The translations under genes and the position numbers were made by a program. A stretch of DNA of 64,000 nt from Fibrobacterota bacterium. GTDB lineage: Bacteria > Fibrobacterota > Fibrobacteria > UBA11236. The stretch covers positions 48,997 through 112,996 of the forward strand of contig JAEKLQ010000033.1 in NCBI GenBank assembly GCA_019509785.1. Direction: 5' to 3'. Under the pieces are notes generated by a model that searched no databases, was not told the DNA's origin, and worked only from the letters and a program-made list of their open reading frames with translations. Shown in pieces: positions 18,089 to 27,383 of the stretch (the stretch's first letter is position 1; each line of letters starts with the position of its first letter).

Positions 18089-18762
18089 AGCGTCCAGGGG
18101 GGGATATGAAACCGAGGGCAGTACTCCGGCTCGAACTTGAGTCTTCTTCCGCCCACCCTCCCGAACATCATCCTCTCTTCCACCTCGAACACGGTATCGC
18201 AGAATTGATTCTTGACCCGTAGGCTCTCCCGCAGGCGAATCTTGTTCACGACTGGCAGCGGGAAGGCCCCGGAAGTGGATAAGGTAAAGCTGGAATCACG
18301 CTTGCACGGAAGCATGGGGCGGCTCGTACTCGTATCCAGCCAGGGTCGGCATCCGCCTTGGTTGCAGTAAAGCTGCGCCGATCGGAATGCCTGGACCTCT
18401 CTGGGAACGTCATAGTACCTGGAAAATAAGAGGGTATCCCCGGTTCGCAACTCGAATTCCCGCACTGAAACGGACATGGAATCGCCGGGATACAACTGGT
18501 TCCAAAGTTCGTAGATGCCGGGAGCCGGCGTATCGTAGTTGATCCAGTCCCCGCTGCATTCGGCCTTCCGGGTGGCCTCGATAACCCAGGTTCGAAGCTG
18601 CAAAGTATCGTGGCAGGACGGCAGGGGGATTTTCCGAGTGGCGAATCCGCCGGTATCAATGCTTTCGAAGTTGGATTCCCCGACGTAAGTTTTGAAGCGA
18701 CCTTGCGAGCAGGCGAACAGACCAATCGCGCCGATGCAAAATCCCAACGGCAGAATGTTCAT
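18085..18762 (-). CDS. Hypothetical lipoprotein, 225 aa
   Basis: The N-terminus MNILPLGFCIGAIGLFACS ends in a lipobox LFAC, so the protein is probably lipid-anchored in the cell envelope. The mature part contains several cysteines (PSCHDTLQ, AECSGD, YCNQGGCRPW, LPCKRD, NQFCDTVF, EYCPRFH), an even spread suggesting disulfides in the periplasm. Predicted strands alternate with charged turns, as in small beta-sandwich lipoproteins. I do not recognise a family. The gene lies downstream of trxB on the same strand with a 109-nt gap, but TatA-like or Dsb partners are not adjacent. A TATGTT box 7 nt before the ATG hints at its own near-leaderless promoter. Confidence 0.65.
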   Translation of the reverse strand: MNILPLGFCIGAIGLFACSQGRFKTYVGESNFESIDTGGFATRKIPLPSCHDTLQLRTWVIEATRKAECSGDWINYDTPAPGIYELWNQLYPGDSMSVSVREFELRTGDTLLFSRYYDVPREVQAFRSAQLYCNQGGCRPWLDTSTSRPMLPCKRDSSFTLSTSGAFPLPVVNKIRLRESLRVKNQFCDTVFEVEERMMFGRVGGRRLKFEPEYCPRFHIPPWTL

Positions 18763-18871
18763 TCAGCAAAACATAGCACGTGAAACGTCAGGGAGATGCA
18801 TTCTCGAGGCCACCAATCGAAATGGTGATAAAACCGGCTGGAACAGGCTGTCCACCCCGGCGGGCGCGGGC

Positions 18872-19828
18872 TCAATGCCCGTGGGCGGCTTCGTCCCCTT
18901 GCAGGAATCCCTCGGCATCCAAGGCGGCCATGCAACCCGTCCCGGCCGACGTCACGGCCTGGCGGTAGCGCTTGTCCTGCACGTCGCCGGCGGCGAAAAC
19001 CCCGCGCACATTGGTCCGGGTGCTGCCGGGCTCGGTCAGGATATAGCCCGATTCGTCCGTCTTCAACTGCCCTTCCAAGAAGGCGGTATTGGGCGTATGG
19101 CCGATGGCGTAGAACAGGCCCTTGGCGTCGAGGTAATGTTCCTTGCCCGTCTTCACGTTCTGCACTTTCACGCGCTCCAGGCAATCCTTGCCTTCCGCGT
19201 CGAGAAGCAGGGTGTCCCAGACCATTTCGATCTTGACGTTGTTGAGGGCGCGTTGCTGCATGGCCTTGCTCGCGCGTAGGCTGTCGCGCCGATGCACGAG
19301 ATACACCTTGGAGCCGAACTTGGTCAGATGCGTGGCTTCCTCCACCGCCGTATCCCCGCCGCCGACCACGACCAGGGGCTGGTTACGGAACAGGGGCAGC
19401 GCCCCGTCGCAAACGGCACAAGCCGAGATGCCGCGTTGCCACAGGGCCTCTTCGCCCGGGACGTGCATACGCTTGGCGGTGGCGCCGGTGGCGATGATGA
19501 CCGTCTTCGCTTCGATTAAATCATCCTCGGCCCAAATCTTGAACGGGCGCTTGGAGAAGTCGACCTTGGTCACCGTCTCGGTGCGGATGCGCGTGCCGCA
19601 ATGGATGGCCTGTTCGCGCATGCGGACCATGAGCTCGGGGCCGCCGATGCTCGTGAAGCCCGGGAAATTCTCGATTTCGGTGGTGGTAGTGAGCTGGCCC
19701 CCGGCCGCGACGCCCCCGGCCATGAACCCCTCGAACATGAGGGGATTAAGGTTGGCGCGGGCGGCATAGATGGCGGCCGTATGGCCGGCGGGACCCGATC
19801 CGATGATGACGACGTTTTCGATGGCCAT
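18872..19828 (-). CDS. trxB: Thioredoxin reductase
   Basis: Reduces thioredoxin with NADPH through FAD and a redox-active disulfide. The 318-aa protein has the FAD-binding [20 protein letters not shown], the catalytic CAVC (Cys137, Cys140) in [12 protein letters not shown], and the NADPH motif [16 protein letters not shown] with [10 protein letters not shown]. It ends with the second FAD motif [23 protein letters not shown] (quoted in part). The [20 protein letters not shown] loop is also typical. AGGAGCGAG upstream supports the ATG at 19828. It is divergently transcribed from the MASE1 kinase at 19915, sharing an 86-nt intergenic region. Confidence 0.96.
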   Translation of the reverse strand: MAIENVVIIGSGPAGHTAAIYAARANLNPLMFEGFMAGGVAAGGQLTTTTEIENFPGFTSIGGPELMVRMREQAIHCGTRIRTETVTKVDFSKRPFKIWAEDDLIEAKTVIIATGATAKRMHVPGEEALWQRGISACAVCDGALPLFRNQPLVVVGGGDTAVEEATHLTKFGSKVYLVHRRDSLRASKAMQQRALNNVKIEMVWDTLLLDAEGKDCLERVKVQNVKTGKEHYLDAKGLFYAIGHTPNTAFLEGQLKTDESGYILTEPGSTRTNVRGVFAAGDVQDKRYRQAVTSAGTGCMAALDAEGFLQGDEAAHGH

Positions 19829-19877
19829 GGGCTGTCTCGCTCCTCTTACGGCCTAGCAAGTTAAAAAAAAGCCTAGC

Positions 19878-19906
19878 TGGCGATAAAGCTTCCCCTATCG
19901 GATAAT
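19878..19906 (+). promoter_or_regulatory. Candidate promoter of the MASE1 hybrid kinase
   Basis: GATAAT (19901-19906) is a near-consensus -10 box with a weak TGGCGA (19878-19883) 17 bp upstream. The ATG at 19915 is 8 nt beyond the -10 box, so the leader would be absent or 1-2 nt. GGGGA within these 8 nt is only 3 nt from the ATG, too close for normal ribosome binding. Confidence 0.4.
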
Positions 19907-19914
19907 GGGGAATC

Positions 19915-22900
19915 ATGGAATCGCCGACCCCTTCCAAGGCTCGTATCCCCGTTGCCAAAATGGCCGCCTTCGCGGGTGCGTACGCCGCGCTTGTCCTCGC
20001 CGGCCGGTTCCTTTCCTCCGGATCCGGGGACGGCCTTCTCTTCTGGCCCGCCCCCGGCATGCTCACCGCCGTTTTACTGATCGCCCCGCCCCGCCAACGC
20101 TTCCGTCTCTTCGCCTTCGCCATGGCCGCGGGACTGGCCGCTTACTTGGCCACCGCGAAAAACTTCCCGGCCGCCGCCGGATTCTGGATCTCCGATCTGG
20201 CCACGGCCGCCTTGGCCGCGTACCTGGCTCTCCGCGTTCCCGGCGGCCCCGGATTCCTGAACAACCTTTCGGGCACGGTTCGATATTTCACCCAAGTGGT
20301 CCCCGCGGGCGCGGCATGCGGCGCGGTATTGCATGGCTTCTCTTCGGCCCTGTTCCTGGGCACGGGATGGCTGGGTCCCCTGGCGATCAGCTTCTTGGCC
20401 GCCGCCGCCGGGCTCGCGGTGATCGTGCCTACGGTCCTCTCCTGGTCGCAAAGGGATCAGGCCTGGGAAGCGGCGACCGCGCGCCATATCCGTTTCGGTG
20501 TCTGCGCCTCTCTCGCCCTGATCGTCGGTTACCTGGTTGACACGCAACCCGCTTGGATCGTTTACGCGGTCGGCAGGCCCCTGCCTTATGCCATCTTCCC
20601 TTTCCTGCTGTGGGCGGCTTTGGATTTCGGCGCCCGCGGAACAGCCACCGTGCACCTGGGCGCCTACCTGTTGGGAGCGGGGCTCGACGCCATGGGGCAT
20701 GGGCCGTATCAAATGGGGCAAAGGCTGGGCATGGGACTGGTAGGCCCGCTGCAATGGTATCCCTATGCCGCCGCTTTCTGCACCATGGCGCCGGCCGTGC
20801 TGGTCCGTCGCCAGAAGCGCATCGAAGAGAAGTTGCGGATGCGGGAGTCCCGCTACGGAAAGCTTTGGTCCAGCAAGCTGATCGGGATTTTCGTATTCGA
20901 CCCCAACTCGATGATCGTGGAAGCCAACGATACCTTTCTCGCCATGATGGGCCTGGAGCGCGAAGAGTTGGATTCGGGAGGAATCGACATCGCCCCCTTG
21001 ACTTCACCCGAATTCTGGGCCACCAAGTCGGGGAGAATCGAGAAGTTCCTCCGTGACGGATCTTATGGACCGTTCGAGCGGGAATGGGTGCTGCGCGACG
21101 GCCGGCGCCTTCTCAGCATGGTTTATTCGGCGCGGATGGACGGGACGGACCGCTCCCTGGCCATGGTCATGGACGTACACGAATTGGATCAAGCCCGTAA
21201 AGAGCTGCGCTTACGGGATTCGCGCTACCGGGGGTTTCTGTCCAGCACCATCATGGGGGTGTTCGTGTCCACCTTGGATGGCAGCCTGGTGGAGGCGAAC
21301 GATACCTTCCTGGCCATGATCCGCCGGACCCGGGAGGATCTCGAGGCGGGTAAGGTCCATTCCCGGGACATGGCGACCCCGGATTACCTTTCGGGGGCGG
21401 AGGAACGGCGGCGGCAATTCGCGGAAGAAGGCCGGATGGGCCCATTCGATCGCGAATGGCTCTTGCCCGATGGCAGCCGCCTCAATACCTTGTTCTTCGC
21501 CACCAAACTGGAGAACGGGGACGCCCTGTGCATGGTCTTCAACACCAACGAGCTCAAGCGCACCAAGATGGAGTTGCGCGCGGTGGAATCGCGCTTCCGT
21601 TCCCTGCTCGACTCGAATATCCTCGCGGTGGCGGTATTAAACGAGAAATTCATCGCCGAGGAAGCGAACGAAGCCTTCCTGGCCGTCTCCGGCTATACTT
21701 ACGCGGACTTGGAAGAGGGCGCGATCAACACGGTTGCCTTCGGCGCTTCCAGGCCCGCCGAGGAAATCGAATCCCAGCGGCGGCTGCTATCCTCGTCAGG
21801 CGGGATCAGGCCCCAGGAAACCGTATGGACCCGCAAGGACGGCGCTCTCGTCCCCGTCTTCCGGGGGATCACCCGCCTGGACGAAAGCAAACGATGGCTG
21901 GCCGTGGCCCTCGATCTCACCGAACTGAAACGCACCCAAGCCGAACTGGAAAAGGCCAAGGGCATCGCCGAGGCCGCCAGCCTCGCCAAGTCGGACTTCC
22001 TGGCGCATATGAGCCACGAGATCCGCACCCCATTGAACGGGCTATTGGGGATGCTCGCCTTCCTGCTCGATTCCCGCTTGAACCCGGTCCAGGCGGATTA
22101 TGCGCGATCCGCGCGGGAGAGCGGAGCCCATTTGCTGGCGCTCATCAACCAGATCCTGGATTTCTCCAAGATAGAACGCGGCCACATGGAGCTTGACCGG
22201 GAACCTTTCACCCTGGAGGCCGTGGTGGACGGGGCGATGTCCGCCCTGGCGGAATCCGCGCGCCAGAAAAACATCGTCCTGTCGAAGCGGATGGATCCGG
22301 GCCTGCCCTTCCGGTTCGCCGGCGATGCCACGAGGATCAGGCAGGTGTTGCTGAACCTGGCCGGGAACGCGGTTAAGTTCTCGCAAGCGGGGACTGTGGA
22401 AATCACCGTGCGCTTGTTGGATCGCGCCGGCTATCGCTGCCGCATCGGTTTCGAAGTCGCCGACCAAGGCCCGGGCATCTCGCCGGCGGCCATGGCCTCT
22501 TTGTTCCAGCCTTTTCGGCAGGGAGACGATTCCATGTCCCGCGCGGCCGGCGGTACGGGCCTGGGACTCGCCATCAGCCGCGATCTCGCGCGCAGGATGG
22601 GCGGGGACATGGAGGCCGAGAGCGAAGCGGGAAAAGGCAGCCGCTTCCGCTTCCATATCGAAGCGGACGCCTTGGATGGGGTCCCGGATGCCTCCTCCGG
22701 CGAGAGCGCTTTCACGGGCTTTCTCCCCGGCGGTCCCATCTGGGCCTCGCCTCCGCGCGTGCTGGTAGCCGATGATCACCCCGTGAACGTGAACGTGGCC
22801 TGCATCATGCTGGAGAAGATGGGTTGCGCGGTCGACGCCTTTCCCGACGGGGCCTCCGCCCTGGCCGCGATCGCGGGTAAAACCTACGACTTGGTCTTCA

Positions 22901-23508
22901 TGGATTGCCAGATGCCGGGCATGGACGGGTTCGAGACCACGCAGCGATTACGCGCGTGGGAGGCCGCCGATCCGGCGCAAGGCGGTTGGGAACGCCCGCG
23001 CGTTCCCGTCATCGCCTTAACCGCGCATGCGGTGGCAGGCATGCGCGAGAAATGCCTGGCCGCGGGAATGGATGATTACCTGACCAAGCCCTTCTCGCCC
23101 GAAGACATGGAAAGCATGATCCGCAAATGGGTGGTTCCCGGCGTCGGAAGCGAGTCCTTGGTGGATGCGTCCCGGCTGGCTTCGCTGGACGACGGCACGC
23201 CGCAGGGCAGGGAAAATACCCGCCGCCTGGTCGAGATGTTCCTGGAAAGCACCCGCGAATCCTTGGGGCGGATCCGCGCGGAGCATGGCGGCGGGGATGC
23301 CCAGGCTCTCGTCAAATCCCTCCATCGCCTGAAAGGAAGCTGCGCGACGGTGGGCGCGATCGGCATGGCCGATAAGCTCAAGGAAATGGAAACCTCGCTC
23401 CGTAGCTCGGGGATCCGGTCTTTGGACGAGGGTATCCGGGACTTAGCGAACCTGTTCGCGCTCACCGGGAAAGCCTTGGTTCATCTTCCCGCGCGAAGCC
23501 TCGACTGA
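19915..23508 (+). CDS. MASE1-PAS-PAS-PAS hybrid histidine kinase with REC and HPt
   Basis: A 1197-aa multi-step phosphorelay sensor. Residues ~15-300 are a MASE1-like membrane domain with 8-10 hydrophobic helices (e.g. GLLFWPAPGMLTAVLL). Three PAS domains follow, each with an EAN-DTFLAM or EANEAFLAVSGY core, at about 310-425, 435-550 and 560-680. The H-box is FLAHMSHEIRTPLNG (His701). HATPase has IRQVLLNLAGNAVKFSQAG, DQGPGI and GGTGLGLAISRDLA. REC begins VLVADDHPVNVNVA with FMDCQMPGMDGF (Asp997). The C-terminal HPt has SLHRLKGSCATVG (His1137). All phosphotransfer residues are present. The NarL-type regulator encoded tail to tail at 23536 is a candidate output. PAS1 and PAS2 look like an internal duplication. 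Confidence 0.93.
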   Translation: MESPTPSKARIPVAKMAAFAGAYAALVLAGRFLSSGSGDGLLFWPAPGMLTAVLLIAPPRQRFRLFAFAMAAGLAAYLATAKNFPAAAGFWISDLATAALAAYLALRVPGGPGFLNNLSGTVRYFTQVVPAGAACGAVLHGFSSALFLGTGWLGPLAISFLAAAAGLAVIVPTVLSWSQRDQAWEAATARHIRFGVCASLALIVGYLVDTQPAWIVYAVGRPLPYAIFPFLLWAALDFGARGTATVHLGAYLLGAGLDAMGHGPYQMGQRLGMGLVGPLQWYPYAAAFCTMAPAVLVRRQKRIEEKLRMRESRYGKLWSSKLIGIFVFDPNSMIVEANDTFLAMMGLEREELDSGGIDIAPLTSPEFWATKSGRIEKFLRDGSYGPFEREWVLRDGRRLLSMVYSARMDGTDRSLAMVMDVHELDQARKELRLRDSRYRGFLSSTIMGVFVSTLDGSLVEANDTFLAMIRRTREDLEAGKVHSRDMATPDYLSGAEERRRQFAEEGRMGPFDREWLLPDGSRLNTLFFATKLENGDALCMVFNTNELKRTKMELRAVESRFRSLLDSNILAVAVLNEKFIAEEANEAFLAVSGYTYADLEEGAINTVAFGASRPAEEIESQRRLLSSSGGIRPQETVWTRKDGALVPVFRGITRLDESKRWLAVALDLTELKRTQAELEKAKGIAEAASLAKSDFLAHMSHEIRTPLNGLLGMLAFLLDSRLNPVQADYARSARESGAHLLALINQILDFSKIERGHMELDREPFTLEAVVDGAMSALAESARQKNIVLSKRMDPGLPFRFAGDATRIRQVLLNLAGNAVKFSQAGTVEITVRLLDRAGYRCRIGFEVADQGPGISPAAMASLFQPFRQGDDSMSRAAGGTGLGLAISRDLARRMGGDMEAESEAGKGSRFRFHIEADALDGVPDASSGESAFTGFLPGGPIWASPPRVLVADDHPVNVNVACIMLEKMGCAVDAFPDGASALAAIAGKTYDLVFMDCQMPGMDGFETTQRLRAWEAADPAQGGWERPRVPVIALTAHAVAGMREKCLAAGMDDYLTKPFSPEDMESMIRKWVVPGVGSESLVDASRLASLDDGTPQGRENTRRLVEMFLESTRESLGRIRAEHGGGDAQALVKSLHRLKGSCATVGAIGMADKLKEMETSLRSSGIRSLDEGIRDLANLFALTGKALVHLPARSLD

Positions 23509-23535
23509 CTCCTCCGGATAAAGCGGAGTAAGGAT

Positions 23536-24225
23536 CTAATCGGCGGGCCCGGCCGCGGGCTTACCGCCCGAGGACCAGGAATAGGCCCTATGCTGCAACT
23601 CCCGGCCGGATTCGGCCCCGAGCTTGCTCTTCAGGTGCGCGATGTGGGCTTCCACCGTCTTGACGCTGATGGAGAGCCGCTCCGCGATGCGCCGGGTGGT
23701 CATCCCCTCGCCCAGGAGGCGGAAGACTTCCAACTCGCGATCGGTGAGCTTGTCGATTGCCGTTGCCGCCGCGGGTTCCCGCCGGCCCGCGAGGCCCAAC
23801 AGGATTTTCCGCTTCATGCTTTCGCTCAGGATGATTTCCCCCGCGAGCGCCTGGCGTACGCCTTCGGCGAGCCTTTCCGGCGGGGAATGTTTCATCAAGT
23901 AGCCGCGGGCGCCGGCGCGCAGCGCGCGTTCCGCATAAGCGTCCTCGTCATGCATGGAGAGGACCAGTACGGGCAGATCCGGATGCGTCTCCTTGACGGC
24001 CTTGATCAGGTCAATCCCGCTGGCGCCTTCGAGATCCAGATCGGCGAGGATGAGGTCCGGTTTGGCCGACTCCAAAATGCTCATGGCATCGGCCATGCCT
24101 TCCGCTTCGCCGCACACGAAAAATCCCGCTTGGCCCAAGGCCATTTTAAGACCCTGCCGCACGACCGGATGATCATCCACGATCAAGATGCGCGCTGCAG
24201 CCTTTTCCGTTTGCTGTCCCGACAT
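23536..24225 (-). CDS. NarL/FixJ-family response regulator (REC-LuxR HTH)
   Basis: A 229-aa two-domain regulator. REC starts RILIVDDHPVVRQGLKMALG, with phospho-acceptor Asp62 in LILADLDLEG, the switch Ser in VLVLSMHDEDAYAERAL, and Lys in GYLMKHSPPE. The LuxR-type HTH reads LTDRELEVFRLLGEGMTTRR, then IAERLSISVKTVEAHIAHLK. The ATG at 24225 has GGAGG 7 nt upstream; a longer frame to 24342 lacks such a signal. No kinase is on the same strand, but the MASE1 hybrid kinase with HPt ends 27 nt away on the opposite strand and is the natural candidate donor (inference). Confidence 0.93.
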   Translation of the reverse strand: MSGQQTEKAAARILIVDDHPVVRQGLKMALGQAGFFVCGEAEGMADAMSILESAKPDLILADLDLEGASGIDLIKAVKETHPDLPVLVLSMHDEDAYAERALRAGARGYLMKHSPPERLAEGVRQALAGEIILSESMKRKILLGLAGRREPAAATAIDKLTDRELEVFRLLGEGMTTRRIAERLSISVKTVEAHIAHLKSKLGAESGRELQHRAYSWSSGGKPAAGPAD

Positions 24226-24374
24226 GCGGACGCCTCCAAATAAAGTCCGTTGACGATAAATGATAGAATAGACGGATAGGGCATTGCCCGATTCCCGACC
24301 GCGAGTATTTCCCAAAAACGGGAATCCGTAACAAACCGGCATAATTTATCGGTGGCGCCGAATTCAGCGGGATT

Positions 24375-24403
24375 TTGACCTTTCCCCCCCCAGGGTTTAG
24401 ATT
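24375..24403 (+). promoter_or_regulatory. Near-consensus promoter of the MoxR operon
   Basis: TTGACC (24375-24380) and TAGATT (24398-24403) are separated by exactly 17 bp, a strong sigma-70-type promoter. The ATG of the MoxR gene at 24415 is 11 nt beyond the -10 box, leaving a leader of only about 4-5 nt and no room for a ribosome binding site. Confidence 0.65.
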
Positions 24404-24414
24404 TGCCTTGCCCT

Positions 24415-25329
24415 ATGGATACCGTGCGCATCGACAATGTCGAGATCCATCTGGCGAAGCCGGTGGGGCTCAAGCCCGAATGGATCGGCCAGGAAGAGCC
24501 GCTTACCCAGTTGATGGCCTGTTGGCTCGCCGTCCATCCCGATGACCAACCTCTTTGCCCCCGCCTGGTGGGCCATCCCGGTCTGGGCAAAACCACCCTG
24601 GCCATGGCGGCCGCCCGCAAGCGCGGGCAAAACGCCTATGTCCTGCAATGCACCGCCGACACGCGGCCCGAGGATCTCATCATCACCCCGGTGTTGGGCG
24701 AGAAGGGGAACATCAAGTACCAGGCTTCGGCCCTGGTCTCGGCGATGCTGACGGGAGGTTGCGCCATCCTCGACGAAGGCAACCGCATGTCCGAGAAATC
24801 CTGGGCCTCCCTGGCTCCGTTGCTGGACGATCGCAGGCAGGTCGACTCGCTCGTGGCGGGCGTAACGATCCTTGCCCATAAGGATTTCCGCTGCGTCGTA
24901 ACCATGAACGAGGACGATTCGACTTTCGAGATCCCCGACTACATCATGTCGCGCATCCAGCCCGCCATCGAACTGCCTTTCCCCAAGGCGGAGGAAGAGC
25001 TGCGCATCCTGCGTTACAACCTTCCCTCCGCGCCCGAAGATCTGATCCGCATCTGCGTGGGATTCTTGCAACAGGCCCATGGCCTCGATCTCCCCTACTC
25101 CATCCGCGACGGCCTGAACGCCATCCGCTTCGCGGAGAAACTGAACGAGCTCCGTCCCGGCAAGTGGGAAGCCCTTTTCGCCGTCGCCGTACGCCAGGTG
25201 TTGGGCGACGAGGCCCTGGACATGGAATCCCTGGCCGAACGCCGCCGGCGCGAAGGCCGCCTGCCCAACATGCAACTGGGCGATTTCTTTTTCGACGAGG
25301 ACAATCCGTTGAACCCGGATCGGGATTGA
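24415..25329 (+). CDS. MoxR-type AAA+ ATPase
   Basis: A 304-aa AAA+ ATPase of the MoxR/RavA type, chaperone-like ATPases that usually act with a neighbouring effector such as a VWA protein. Walker A is VGHPGLGKTT (about 52-61), Walker B is CAILDEGNRMS, and sensor 1 is in CVVTMNEDD. The second-region SRIQPAIELPFPKAEEEL carries the Arg finger area. A C-terminal lid region follows (LPNMQLGDFFFDEDNP). A TTG at 24403 is in frame but falls within the promoter, so the ATG at 24415 is chosen. The next gene starts 27 nt later on the same strand and is the only operon partner. No VWA-domain gene is nearby, which is unusual for this family. Confidence 0.85.
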   Translation: MDTVRIDNVEIHLAKPVGLKPEWIGQEEPLTQLMACWLAVHPDDQPLCPRLVGHPGLGKTTLAMAAARKRGQNAYVLQCTADTRPEDLIITPVLGEKGNIKYQASALVSAMLTGGCAILDEGNRMSEKSWASLAPLLDDRRQVDSLVAGVTILAHKDFRCVVTMNEDDSTFEIPDYIMSRIQPAIELPFPKAEEELRILRYNLPSAPEDLIRICVGFLQQAHGLDLPYSIRDGLNAIRFAEKLNELRPGKWEALFAVAVRQVLGDEALDMESLAERRRREGRLPNMQLGDFFFDEDNPLNPDRD

Positions 25330-25356
25330 AGGACGCCTAGGCCCCGAGCGGTTATT

Positions 25357-27255
25357 ATGACGATCGCTCTCTCCCCGCATATCCACGCCTTCCCTATCCG
25401 CCACGGCAAGGCCCCATTCGCCATGGCCGCGCGCCGCCTGCTCTGGGAAGGCAAGTGGGACGCCCTCGCCATCGCCCTTCCTGCGTCGCTGCGCGAAGAG
25501 GCCCTCGCCGGCGTGGAAGCCTTGCCGTCGGTGCGGGCCCTGGTGATCCGCGTGGAAGGCGAAGCCAAGTGCTATCTGCCCTTCGATCCCTGCGATGCCT
25601 ACATCGAGGGCATGCGCCAGGCCCGGCAACGCCGGCTCCCGGTCCATTTCATCGAAGACGATTCGCTGCTGGATGCCCCGTTGCTGCAACCCCTGCCGGA
25701 CGCTTATCTGGTCCAGGGCATCGGCACCGGGCGCTATCTGGAACTGGCGCGGGAACTGCTGGCCCAAGCGGAACCGGATGCGCGCATCGATCGACGCCAA
25801 CGGTTCGCCGCCCAAGCGCTCCGCCGCCTGCAACGGAAGCACGAACGCATCCTGCTCCTTTGCGATTTTCCCTTGCTGCTGGCCTTGCAGGCATCCTTCC
25901 CGGCCGCCTCCATCGAAGCCATGCTCGCCGAAGCCGGAGGAACCCTAAGCGGAACCCCAGGCGGAGTCCATGGGCAGCCCGCCTCCGAGGCCGATGGGGG
26001 CAGGATCGACATCCGCTCATATCCGGTCAAACCCGAACTCCTCTACTTCGCCTTGGGCGAACTGCCTTTCTACGCCGCCGAAATGGAAAAGGAACGGCTT
26101 GATCCCCTGGCTTCGCCATTGGACTATCTCGATTTGATCAAGAAGATCTTTTCCGCCACGCGGGAAAGCTTCCTCGACGAGCCCGGGGAAGGCGCGGCCA
26201 TTTCCGTAAAGAAGATCCAGACGGCGCTGATCTTCCTCCGCAACCTGGCGGTGCAGCAGGGAAGGCTGACACCGGACCTGGCCGATCTGGTGGAAGCCGC
26301 CAAGGGCGTGTTCGGCAACGCCTTCGCGGCCAAGGTCATCGAAGCGGCCCGCCGCTATCCCTACTCCGATTCGGAGGAAGCGGAAGCCGGATTCCTGGAG
26401 ATCGGGAAGGACCATATCCGCGAGCCCGAGGGCGCCCTCGCGGACGGGGAGCCGCTGGCCGCCTTCAACCTGCTCGAAGACGAGCCCAAGACCTGGAAGA
26501 CCATCCGCCTCAAGAAGGAGCCGGACCGGGAAAAGCAGCGTCGTTACCGTTACGCATGGGACGCGCGCGGGATGTGCTCGCATACCCCGGAAGACGAGCG
26601 CATAGAAGGGTTCAACCGCGCCGTGCGGCGACGCTCCCGCGATCTGGATCTGCAAGGATTCGCGCGCACCGAAAAGCTGACCACTTCGCTGCGGGACGGC
26701 ATCGACGTCCGCGAAACGCTCCGCAACTGGACCACGGGCGGCATCTACGTGCGGGAGATCCCGCCGGCGAAGGGCCGCGTGGATACCGTCGTCATCCTCT
26801 TCGACGTCGATCACGATGAACGCTATCCCACCCGCAACACGTGGTACGCGGAACATGACGAAGAATCGACCCTGGTTTTCTTCGCCACCGATCCGCTGGA
26901 TAAAATGATCGGGCCGGGCATCGCGGAATCGGAGTACGGGGGCCTGAGCCTGCTTTTCCCGCCCCGTCCCGTGCCCAACGTCTTCGACCTTCCCGCCAAG
27001 GAATTCGGCTTCGCCAACCTGGCCGAGCAACTGCTCTACGGCGCGCTGATCAACACCCGCGAACGGGTGGTCGCCTGCGTATCGCAAACCCCGCCGGGAT
27101 TGCGTCTCAAGCGCATGGCGGCCCGCAACGGCAAACGCCTTTCCTGGGTGCCGATGGGCTCCTTCAGCGCGGAGACCTTGCGCCGCCTGCGGAAATTCCA
27201 CGTCCTCAACGGCAAGCACGTGCGGGCCTGGGCCCCGCGTTTCATCCCGGACTGA
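25357..27255 (+). CDS. 632-aa uncharacterised partner of the MoxR ATPase
   Basis: No domain is confidently recognised. The N-terminus HIHAFPIRHGKAPFAMAARR and the segment CYLPFDPCDAYIEGMRQARQ followed by RLPVHFIEDD recall the N-terminal part of DUF5682-type proteins that accompany MoxR genes; this is a weak resemblance from memory. The protein has no signal peptide or membrane helices and is probably cytosolic. A helical middle (SVKKIQTALIFLRNLAVQQG) follows. The C-terminal half is highly charged with a DVDHDERYPTRNTWYAEHDE stretch and a distinctive end (LLYGALINTRERVVACVSQ, SFSAETLRRLRKFHVLNGKH). It lies 27 nt after the MoxR gene with matching codon usage. Role as MoxR effector or substrate is inference. 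Confidence 0.6.
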   Translation: MTIALSPHIHAFPIRHGKAPFAMAARRLLWEGKWDALAIALPASLREEALAGVEALPSVRALVIRVEGEAKCYLPFDPCDAYIEGMRQARQRRLPVHFIEDDSLLDAPLLQPLPDAYLVQGIGTGRYLELARELLAQAEPDARIDRRQRFAAQALRRLQRKHERILLLCDFPLLLALQASFPAASIEAMLAEAGGTLSGTPGGVHGQPASEADGGRIDIRSYPVKPELLYFALGELPFYAAEMEKERLDPLASPLDYLDLIKKIFSATRESFLDEPGEGAAISVKKIQTALIFLRNLAVQQGRLTPDLADLVEAAKGVFGNAFAAKVIEAARRYPYSDSEEAEAGFLEIGKDHIREPEGALADGEPLAAFNLLEDEPKTWKTIRLKKEPDREKQRRYRYAWDARGMCSHTPEDERIEGFNRAVRRRSRDLDLQGFARTEKLTTSLRDGIDVRETLRNWTTGGIYVREIPPAKGRVDTVVILFDVDHDERYPTRNTWYAEHDEESTLVFFATDPLDKMIGPGIAESEYGGLSLLFPPRPVPNVFDLPAKEFGFANLAEQLLYGALINTRERVVACVSQTPPGLRLKRMAARNGKRLSWVPMGSFSAETLRRLRKFHVLNGKHVRAWAPRFIPD

Positions 27256-27383
27256 GAGATCGGAATTTGGGTTTCCTCCGCCCCCAAATCCCCCAATCCT
27301 CCCCCGAACCTTCGCGCGATCCTTCACCTTCCCCTTAAGGATCCGCCCTCCGCATCCGATAATGACCCTGGGGGTTACCCGAT

